Below, in pieces: positions 56,114-64,000 of a stretch of 64,000 bases of DNA; positions within the stretch are counted from its first letter, which is position 1; each line of letters opens with the position of its first letter. The notes beneath the pieces were generated by a model. That model did no database searches. It saw only the letters and a program-made list of their open reading frames with translations, and was not told where the DNA came from. The translations under genes were made by a program, and so were the position numbers. The stretch is from Kiritimatiellia bacterium (GTDB lineage Bacteria > Verrucomicrobiota > Kiritimatiellia > CAIVKH01). The stretch lies in the NCBI GenBank assembly GCA_023953695.1, contig JAMLJG010000009.1, positions 37,465 through 101,464 on the forward strand, written 5' to 3'.

Positions 56114-59100
56114 GGAGCAATCGTCACCCTTGGGTGATCGCGCCACGCACTTCGCACCATCGGCTGATACATCGCGCTGCACTCACCGCCGGAACCACAA
56201 ACGAGCTCGGCGTCACGGCGCGCGCATCGCAATACGCCTGCTCGCCACTCAAACGCGCCGCTGAAGAGTTAACCAGCCGATCGTCGCGAATCTCGCGCCC
56301 TGGCGCACCAGCCCGCCTTCATCCAATCAAACGTCAGCGTCTGCGCGGTCTGTAGCGCGGGGTTCTCAATTTCAAATCCGGCCGGCAACAGATCCGACAA
56401 TCACGTCGTCCACCAACTCGTCCATCGGCGTCACGCTCAACCGAACGATAATCGTGTCGCCCTGCGCAATCGGCCCTCACCCCACGGTTGCCCTTCGCGT
56501 TCAGCCACTCGCGCCGAACCTGCAAGTGGTGATCGCCTAACTCCACCGCGCCGGACGCGGAACACCCGACACGGCAGTGCGGGTAATACATCGTCCCCGG
56601 CCCATTGTTCACCAGCACGAAGGACCCGCGATTCGTCGCGATGAAGGCCTGCGAGGAATCGAAGGCCAATATTCGTGTCGCCCATCCGCAACTCCGATAT
56701 CCCGCCGATGCGTTGGTCATCAACCGCGCGTATTCGCCCAATGCGCGCACAACGGCGGAGTTGAATGTGGTCGTTTCCCATCGGCCCTCCGCTCCCACAT
56801 CATCTTCAATCGCCTTCGCGAGCAGCGGCACCACGGGCGCGGTCGGATCGAGCGCGGTTACGCCATCAATAGGACTCGCGGCGGCACGTCGGCAACCGAT
56901 TCAGGATGAATCTGCTTGAGGAGTTCGCCCCGCGTCGCGGATCGCCCGAAAGAATCAGCGCGCGGTGGAATCTGCGCGAGAGCGCCCATCGAATCGAATT
57001 GCTCGGCGAGTCGCGCGGTCCATCCGTCCGCCCCATAATCGCCTGCGCCAGAATCCGACACGCATACGCGCAGCTCCACATCGTGCCGCCATTCGGCATC
57101 CGACGGCGCGGCATTCGCGGGTGGATTGCGATCCAACTGCGCCTGCACAAACTTCAGCGCGGCGTCGAGCTGCGCTGCGGGCACCATACCCGCATCCTTC
57201 GCCGCCTGCAAGAAGTCCGCCGCGTAGAGGCTGCCTTCCGCCCACGTGCGCGATTCATTGGCCCACTTCCGCAAAGCCGCCATCGGCGCCATCGCGAGCA
57301 GATGGAGCAACGCAGCCTCCGCCCTTCGCGGCCCATCGGCGCGGCGGAAATGTACTCCGCCAACTCCGGCGCGTGAAGCAGCGGAAACGCGCGGGAGGTC
57401 GTCTGTTCGAGACACCAGTACGGATAGCTCTGCAAATAGTCGAGCGCGGCGCCGAGCGCCGAACGTCCGGCGCGGCGGATGCGCGCACGACTTGCTCCAC
57501 TGTGCTCACATAGCGCCTGATGCAGCTTCCACTTTTGCGCCAATCGCCCGCGTTCAATGCACCCCACTCCGAGATCGTCTGCGCGGCGCGGTCGGGCGCA
57601 CCGGCACTTCGATGTCGTCCGTGAAGGAAACGGCCTGAATCCACGTGATGGCATGACGGTGCCCGCCACTTCGTTCAGCGCGCGAATCGTCATCAATTCG
57701 CGCTTCGATGCGCCCGGCAAGCACGACCGACGTCTGCACGGCGATAGCGGCTCCGCCCGCCGTCGCGCGTTCTCGAACAGTCTGTTCGGTCCCGCTTTCG
57801 TTGAACAACTGTACAGTCAGCTCGGCGGAATCCGTTGGCGCGAGGAAGCGCGGCAAACTCGTCTCCACCACCAGGGGCCGCTTCACTTTCACCGAGGTCT
57901 GCGCCACTGCTCAACTGCCTTTGATCTGCCGCGACGACCATCAGGCGCACTTCACCCGCAAACTCCGGCAATCGAACGACACCTCCGCCTCACCCTGGTG
58001 CATCGGTCTGAATCTCCGACTGCCACAGCGCCAGCGGTTTGAACCGGCGCGATTTGATCGGGCTCAGTCGCAGCAGCGATGATCCGCGCCGCCGCCAATG
58101 TGCGACGCCGCTTTGTTCATCTCATCATCCAACACCGGCATCAACAGGCCGGGGAGGTCGAACCACACGCGATGCCCACGTGCGTTTCGCAAAGAAATAT
58201 CCCAGCGGATCTGGCGTCTTGAAGGCCGTCAGCGAGCAACCTTCGTCCACCGCCAGAGTACTAATCAGGCGCGACAACAGGTTTCCCCGTTGTCGCGCAC
58301 GCGTATCCGCGCGGTTAGTTTCGATTGCGGCAAGTTCGTCGCGGGCGCGTTGACCTCCACGCGAAGCGCGCGGCACGGCAGGGCGCACCGTTCGACGAGA
58401 TCGCACCCACTGCGCGATGCGGATCACCATTCGCCCCCGGACCCACCGGACGGAGCAGGGCAATCGTGCAATAAACATTCGGAGCAAACTCTGCGCGCAG
58501 GGGCAGCGCGACCTCCGCCGTGCCGCCGTCCAGTTCGAGACGCCGATGCTCCAACACGCGATCCGATTCAATCGTCAACAGCGCCTCGCCGCTGAACGGA
58601 GCCTTCACCACAAGTTTCGCAACTTCGCCCGGCGCGTACACATCCTTGTCGAGCGAAAGCTCCACCACATCCGGCCGCTCGCGATTCCAATCCACCCAGC
58701 GCTCGCCCGGCGCGGCCGCGGAAAATCGCAGGCTCGAGGACGTACCCGTTTCGGGATCCGAAACCACCAGGAGATAATTGCCCGATGCTTCGACACTGAA
58801 GGGAAACACCGTCGGCTCGCTCCCCAACGGAAGCGCCACCTCACGAACCGGCGCGAGAGTCTCGAAGGATTCGTAGGCATAGCGGCCGTTGGAGCCGCGG
58901 CGCAAGGCCCAGCTCTGCGTCGCGCGCGAGAGCGCCACCTTCAGGGCGCCATTCGTCAAGGCGACGCCATCCGCCGCCTTCACTGCGACCAGTGAAACGC
59001 GTTGCGTCTCACCCACGCGCAGGGTGCCGTGAAACGACGGGCTCACTCCGATGTAGAACGGATACGGGTCCACGATCACATTTTCATATGCACTCACCGC

Positions 59101-61392
59101 GCGACCGCTGCCTTCTGTCACAGTCGCCGCCAACGCAGCGCGCAAGCGGGCGGAGGGTCGCCAGGCGGGCGAAGAGGTCACAGCGAAAACCATCAGGCCT
59201 TCCTCACTCAATCGCCCTTTCCCAATGTGCGTCAGCGGAAAGGCAAACTTCTTCTCCGGATCGCCGAAGGAATAGCCAACCCAGTTCGTCGCCCGAAAGG
59301 GCGCCTCGTAGAAGCGCACAAAGGCGGAGACCGGCAAACCCGCGGCGGCCGCGCCGAAGAGATGCCGACTGCGAGCCGTGAAATGAAATGTCGTCCCCGC
59401 CGGTGCGACCGAGGGATAATCCGCGATCTCCACGCGGATCTGCGGCGGAACAAAATCCTCCAGCGCAACTGTGGTGGATCCCAACACGCGCTCTGTGCCG
59501 AGCGCCGCCACTTCAAGTGAATACAAACCGGTCGGCAGAAAATCGGGCAACTCGAACTGCGTCTCGCACGAGCCGAGATCGTCCAGCTTCAAGGTGAACG
59601 TCTTGAAGGTCCGACCATCCGGCCGCACCGCGCGAATCGAAACCGGGAACGATTCCGGACTGCCGAGTTGCGCGTCGCGCAGGATCGCGCGGACGTGAAC
59701 CGTTTCCCCCGGCCGATACACTCCGCGCTCCGTGAAGACAAAGGCTTCGTATCCCTCACTCACAAACTCGCGCTCGCCGCGGCTCCCCGGCACCTCCACA
59801 CTCGTGCCGTCCAGCGCCAAATACGAGAGGTCGCCCGCCAACCGCGCGATGAGCAGATAGGCCTCTCCGCCGCGCTCCGATTTCGGCAGGAACAACGTGC
59901 CGTCGGCCCGAACGATGCCCCGGCCAACCTCCTCATTGTTCTCCGCATAGGCGACGACTTCCGCGCCCGCGGCGGCCTTGGCCGTCGCCAGCGAGTTGAC
60001 CCAAACAAAGAGCCCGTCCTTCGCGCGGCGCGCGCTGATGCCGAGATCCGTCGCAACGACGAGCTGACTCGCCTGCGCGCCTTTCTCCGCCGTCGCACTC
60101 AAATAGTACGCGCCCGCAGGCTGCCCCTCCACAAGCGACCGCAAGTCCACCCGGGTCTGCATTTCCTGATTTGGCAGTCCCACCACGGCCTGTGTCACGA
60201 CGAGCCCACGCCCGAGCATCCGATTCTCATTGTCGTCTATCCATCCGCCCGTGCGATTGTTCAGGCGAAGCACATAGTGCAAAAGATTCTGCGGCAGCAC
60301 CGGCTCGGCCGAAAACGCGATCTCTTTCACATTCACCGCCGCGACGGGAATCTGAAGATTTCCCTTCGGCGAAAGATAGTGCCCCGCGGTCGGAATCGTT
60401 ATCGCCGCCTCGCGATCCGGGAATTGAACCGAGCGAACCACCGGATGCGAAAGCGCGCCCCCGTTCGCCATGCGAAGCCCCGGCAGAAAGGTCACGCGGT
60501 ATGTCGTGCGCGGCTCAAAAGCCCCGCGCAAGAGGCACGCCCCACTCCAATGCGACTCCACCGAAAACTTCACGGGCGGCTGAACCTCGATGAACTCGCG
60601 CGCGGTCGCATAGTCCAGCGAGCTCGAAAGCGACACACGCATACTCGGCGTTTCAAAGCTCGGCATCATCGCCCTCACGTCGCTGATCTGAAACTCCTCC
60701 ACCACCTCAATGCGGCGCTGCACCGCCTCCGCCAACATCGCGGCTCCATCCGAGGACGGCAACCCGGCCCCAAGCGCGAGTGTCAGCGCATCCTGATCCA
60801 CCGTGCCGGTTTTCAGAAACACCGTGCTCCCCTGCACGTCGCCAATCAGAGCAAACGAGAGCTCGGGCGATGTCGTCGTGGAAAGCGAGAGAAAGCGGGG
60901 CAGCAAACGCACATCCGGCAACCGATTGAACCGAAGCGCAAGCGACACCTCCCGATCGGACGAGATATTCACCTGCCACGCCGCCAACAACTGCAGTGAC
61001 TCGGCGACGGGCGAAGGCGCGGACGTCGCCTCGAGACTCGCCACTTCCGCAGGCGCCTTCGCCTCGAAAGCCGCGCGACCCTGCGACAAGAGCCAGACCG
61101 CGTAGCTGTTCATCAACAAGAAGCACAGCGCGAGAATGAACCACCAGCGAGACGGAGCTCCGGCGTGCCGCACCACCGGGGCCACTCCCCCTGACCCCGC
61201 CCCGCCGTCGTCCGCATAGTCATCCGGCGAATCGAGCTCGGCCAATACCGCCTCCACGTCATTTCCGTGCCGCGCGAGCGACTCGGCGATGTGCTGGCGC
61301 AGCGTGGCGAGAATCTCCCGCCGCTCCGCATCCGGCTTCCCCCGCAATCGCGCGTCAACTTCCCTCAGATACGCTTCCAGTTTTGCGCTCAT
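56110..61392 (-). CDS. HAAS-fused bacterial alpha-2-macroglobulin (3' part frameshifted)
   Basis: The first 1,000 residues are intact (61392 to about 58,390). They comprise an N-terminal HAAS/DUF1700-like helical domain (LREVDARLRGKPDAERREIL), a TM anchor (WWFILALCFLLMNSYAVWLL), then macroglobulin domains with FTERGVYRPGETVHVRAILRD. Downstream the gene continues in shifting frames: AVDEG and TAFKTPDPLGYFF, the thioester motif YPYWCLEQTTSRAFPLL (near 57,410), terpenoid-cyclase-like helices, LLPAGFEIENPALQ, RAVTPSSFVVPA, and the end RDHPRVTIAP with a TGA at 56110-56112. The total (~1,760 residues) matches YfhM-type proteins, which trap proteases and work with PBP1C. It follows padR by 1 bp. Confidence 0.88.
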
Positions 61393-61393
61393 C

Positions 61394-61729
61394 TCAATTA
61401 GCCTTCTTCTCTTTCAACTGTTCGACACTCTCAGAAAGCAACTTCCAATACGCCTGCATCTCCGCCAGCCGGATCCGCCCCAACGCTGTCAGAGCATAAT
61501 AGCGACGCGGCGGCCCCGCGTCCGACGGCACATCCCGAACCTTCAGCAACTTGCTCGCCCGCAATCGGGTCAAAATCGGATACACAGTGCTCTCCGACAC
61601 CGCCAACGCCTCCACCTGCTGAAGGGCCTGCACAATTTCATAGCCGTAGCTCTCCCCCCGGCTCAGCACCAGGAGCAGGCAATACTCCAGCAGCCCCTTC
61701 CGCCACTGCGTTGTCCATGAATCGTTCAT
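61394..61729 (-). CDS. PadR family transcriptional regulator
   Basis: A 111-residue PadR with winged helix (LLLVLSRGESYGYEIVQALQQ, then VSESTVYPILTRLRASKLL) and the PRRYYALTALGR wing, plus a short dimerisation helix. PadR genes are typically followed by HAAS-domain genes; here the HAAS domain is fused to the macroglobulin. First gene of padR, alpha-2-macroglobulin, pbpC. An inverted repeat precedes it. Confidence 0.93.
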   Translation of the reverse strand: MNDSWTTQWRKGLLEYCLLLVLSRGESYGYEIVQALQQVEALAVSESTVYPILTRLRASKLLKVRDVPSDAGPPRRYYALTALGRIRLAEMQAYWKLLSESVEQLKEKKAN

Positions 61730-61733
61730 TTCA

Positions 61734-61768
61734 CTACTACGCAACACATACTACGTGATGCGGAGTAG
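61734..61768. promoter_or_regulatory. Inverted repeat at padR start (candidate PadR operator)
   Basis: CTACTACGCA (61734-61743) and TGCGGAGTAG (61759-61768) are inverted with 9 of 10 matches and a 15-bp spacer, 5 bp upstream of the padR ATG in the divergent region facing the glutaminyl cyclase gene. Further CTACG units lie inside the spacer. Autoregulation is inferred. Confidence 0.5.
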
Positions 61769-61826
61769 CGCAAGCCGGAAGCGATCCTCTCGCTTTTTTC
61801 TCCGCCTTTCGCTATCCTGCGCAGCC

Positions 61827-62603
61827 ATGCAAAAGCTCGCGCTCCATCTGCTGATCGCTCTCCCGCTCCTCCTCGCCGCCTGCGGCGCCCGACACCCCTC
61901 CGGCGCGACGAACTATCGCGTAGTGCGCACGCTCCCTCATGATCCCGACGCCTTCACCCAGGGCCTCCTCTTTCACGACGGCAAGCTCTACGAAAGCACC
62001 GGACTGTATGGGCAATCCACCCTGCGCGAAGTGAACCTTGAAACCGGCGAGATCCTGCGACAGCACAAACTCCCCCGCGACCTGTTCGGCGAGGGCCTCG
62101 CAATCTATTCCAACCGCCTCTACCAACTCACCTGGCGCGAGGAGATCGTCATGGTCTACGACCTCGAAACCTTCCGCCCTCTGGGCAACTTTCCCATCGA
62201 AGGCGAGGGCTGGGGGCTCGCGATTTGGAGCAATCAATTCGTCGCCAGCGACGGCACGGCCACCCTTCGCTTCTACGACCCCGCCACCAAGCAAAGCGTA
62301 CGCTCCATCACCGCCCGCGACGGCGATAAACCCATCGTCGAACTGAACGAACTCGAAGTGGTCGAGGGAGAACTCTGGGCTAACGTGTGGCACGACGACC
62401 GCGTCGTTCGCATTGACCCCCTCACCGGCAAGGCTCTGGGCTGGCTCGACTTCTCGGACCTCGTGCCCGACGGCCTCCGCGACTCGACCGAAGCCGTCCT
62501 CAACGGCATCGCCTACAACCCCGAAACCCGGCGCGTCTACATCACCGGCAAAAACTGGCCCGTCCTCTACGAAATCGAAATGACGACCCCGCCCGCGCCC
62601 TGA
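61827..62603 (+). CDS. Glutaminyl-peptide cyclotransferase (lipoprotein)
   Basis: A 258-residue bacterial/plant-type glutamine cyclotransferase, a five-bladed propeller that forms N-terminal pyroglutamate. It has a lipoprotein signal (LLLAACGARH), then LPHDPDAFTQGLLFHDGKLYESTGLYGQS, a diagnostic opening, and LNELEVVEGELWANVW and LNGIAYNPETRRVYITGKNW. ATG 61827 places the signal peptide correctly. Confidence 0.92.
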   Translation: MQKLALHLLIALPLLLAACGARHPSGATNYRVVRTLPHDPDAFTQGLLFHDGKLYESTGLYGQSTLREVNLETGEILRQHKLPRDLFGEGLAIYSNRLYQLTWREEIVMVYDLETFRPLGNFPIEGEGWGLAIWSNQFVASDGTATLRFYDPATKQSVRSITARDGDKPIVELNELEVVEGELWANVWHDDRVVRIDPLTGKALGWLDFSDLVPDGLRDSTEAVLNGIAYNPETRRVYITGKNWPVLYEIEMTTPPAP

Positions 62604-62616
62604 CCGCGCGCTGCGC

Positions 62617-63270
62617 CTAGCCCCCTTCCCGTTTCGGCACGATAGCCGCTTCGTATGCGGCATCAACCTCTTCGGACTTTGCCGCGCTAAAGCCGAGGTC
62701 GCGCAAAATGCCGTCCTCAAGGCTATAAATCCAGCCCATCACCGCCACACTGTGCCCCTGCTGCCACGCATGACGAACCGTGCTCGTGTTGCAAACATTC
62801 CGGGCCTGCTCAATCACATTGAGCTCACAAAGGCGATGAATCCGCGCCGCATCGTCCGGCAATGCATCGAGCTGGCTCCGATGCTTCGTTCTCACATCCT
62901 GAATGTGGCGCAACCACGCATCAATCAAACCCAACGGTTTATCGCGAAAGGCAGCCGTCACACCGCCGCACCCATAGTGTCCGCACACAATGATGCGACT
63001 CACATCGAGCACCTCCACCGCATACTGCAACACCGAGAGGCAGTTCAGATCCGTGTGCACCACCACATTGCCCACATTGCGGTGAACAAACAGCTCGCCC
63101 GGCAACAAATCCACAATCTCATTAGCCGGCACGCGACTATCGGAGCAGCCAATCCACAAATATTGCGGATTCTGCTGACGGGTCAGCCGCTGAAAGAACG
63201 TCGGGTCTTCGGCCGTCATTCGGGCGGCCCAGGCTTTGTTGTTTTCGAATAATTGAGCTCGTGAAGGCAT
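62617..63270 (-). CDS. can: Beta-carbonic anhydrase
   Basis: A 217-residue beta-class carbonic anhydrase. Zinc ligands in WIGCSDSRVPANEI and VCGHYGCGGVTAAF; LPGELFVHRNVGNVV is typical. It interconverts CO2 and bicarbonate. ATG 63270 (MPSRAQLFENNKAWAARM) is the family start; convergent with the glutaminyl cyclase gene. Confidence 0.95.
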   Translation of the reverse strand: MPSRAQLFENNKAWAARMTAEDPTFFQRLTRQQNPQYLWIGCSDSRVPANEIVDLLPGELFVHRNVGNVVVHTDLNCLSVLQYAVEVLDVSRIIVCGHYGCGGVTAAFRDKPLGLIDAWLRHIQDVRTKHRSQLDALPDDAARIHRLCELNVIEQARNVCNTSTVRHAWQQGHSVAVMGWIYSLEDGILRDLGFSAAKSEEVDAAYEAAIVPKREGG

Positions 63271-63445
63271 GGGCGCGACTCTACCCCTCGCCCTCAACAA
63301 TAGACCAGAACCATTTTTACCCCGTCGCCCCATCCATGCGCACCCCACACAACGCCGCCACGGCCAAGGACCGTCCTCGCGGATGAGCAATGCAATCGCG
63401 CCCAAGATTAGCGGGCCCTCGCATGCGGCCTCTCATCCCGGTGCA

Positions 63446-64000
63446 TCACCACGGCACAAGTCGCGCTCTAAATACCGACAGCGGGTTGCTGTTTGTAGAG
63501 GGCAATGCGAACCACGTTTCCACATCATAGCAGATCGTAGTCGCCATCGGTATCCACGCCCCGTCCACGATACTATCCGAAACGCTCAGCTCGATCTGTT
63601 GACCGGTCTGAGCTTCAACAGCCAGCGCGGACGGACTCGATACTTCATCCACCTCGAATCGCGCGATCTCCGGCTCTGGCTCTTCGCGCCAGCCAACTTT
63701 CATTCCATTTCCATAGCTTGTAATCCACACCTCATTCGGATTCCAAGGGTTGTAGAACACGCGCGTCGGAAACCGGAATGGATAGTTGCTCGCGGCGAGA
63801 AATACCGGTGCGACCGCATGGCGGTTTGTTGTGTACCACAGTCCCTGGTCTTCCGTTGTGACCCACATGAAGTTGGTGTTGATCGGATCAAGGGTGCACC
63901 CATTCACGGCTCTGAGCGTGGAGATTCTTGTCCAACCGACGCCACGATTGGTGGTCACATAGAGCCCGCCCAGGCCCGACGAATTTCCCCACTCGCCCCA
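63446..64000 (-). CDS. BNR/Asp-box beta-propeller protein, C-terminal part
   Basis: The frame enters from beyond the window end and stops at 63446 (about 184 residues visible). Blades contain GGLYVTTNRGVGWTRIS, DQGLWYTTNR and NPWNPNEVWITSYGNGMKVG, as in sortilin/xyloglucanase-like BNR propellers. A C-terminal beta domain with TICYDVETWFALPST follows, perhaps a sorting or carbohydrate-binding region. Likely secreted; substrate unknown. Confidence 0.7.
   Translation of the reverse strand, partial: WGEWGNSSGLGGLYVTTNRGVGWTRISTLRAVNGCTLDPINTNFMWVTTEDQGLWYTTNRHAVAPVFLAASNYPFRFPTRVFYNPWNPNEVWITSYGNGMKVGWREEPEPEIARFEVDEVSSPSALAVEAQTGQQIELSVSDSIVDGAWIPMATTICYDVETWFALPSTNSNPLSVFRARLVPW

Overview
This is a GC-rich stretch of bacterial chromosome from a Gram-negative (diderm) organism. 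The envelope genes bamA, skp and lpxD sit in one housekeeping run, beside a divergent LpxC homologue and a lipoprotein. The gene content (UGP2-type uridylyltransferase, archaeal-type phosphoglycerate-mutase relative beside hom and lysC, citramalate synthase) and the arrays of TTCCAA-N3-TTGGAA palindromes suggest a member of the PVC group, possibly Kiritimatiellota or Lentisphaerota. That placement is inference from memory of such genomes, not a database result.

Layout. 0-9 kb: a 5'-truncated GGDEF/receiver/HD-GYP regulator, then a minus-strand run valS, lpxC-like, polX, HAD phosphatase, fdxA, and a META-domain lipoprotein. 9-12 kb: hmuTUV haem importer behind a sigma70-like promoter. 12-18.5 kb: minus-strand amino-acid operon hom, apgM-like, lysC, cimA, with pirin downstream. 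It is preceded by a Thr/Ile leader peptide and attenuator. 18.5-27 kb: yceI, a membrane sensor with a degenerate PP2C-like domain, a HEAT-like protein, UTP-glucose-1-phosphate uridylyltransferase, a CDF transporter and a GntR/ABC exporter operon. 27.1-27.7 kb: IS110 and IS30 remnants and REP-like repeats. 27.7-34.4 kb: galE, cinA, recA, a DUF151 nuclease and clpB. 34.6-44.1 kb: prs, rplY, pth, rpsF, ssb, rpsR, rplI, dnaB, bamA, skp, lpxD behind tRNA-Gln. 44.3-50.3 kb: flavin reductase and ApbE-like pair, hisB-hisH-hisA, CYTH phosphatase and a sugar-phosphate transferase. 50.4-53.3 kb: accessory island with an orphan membrane ORF, a MazEF-type module, a transposase scrap and VapBC. 53.3-61.7 kb: upp, pbpC and a large alpha-2-macroglobulin gene under PadR. 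61.8-64 kb: glutaminyl cyclase, carbonic anhydrase and the end of a BNR-repeat protein.

Most striking observations: (1) a thrL-like attenuator (leader peptide, antiterminator, terminator) ahead of hom; (2) ten 15-bp palindromes in three clusters phased at 30-32 bp; (3) near-complete absence of the hexamer RTCGAY, with Ile-Asp and Val-Asp codon pairs rerouted to avoid it; (4) four enzyme relatives lacking expected catalytic residues (LpxC-like, ApgM-like, PP2C-like, ApbE-like); (5) dense indels confined to about 53.4-58.4 kb, which look like consensus errors rather than gene decay.
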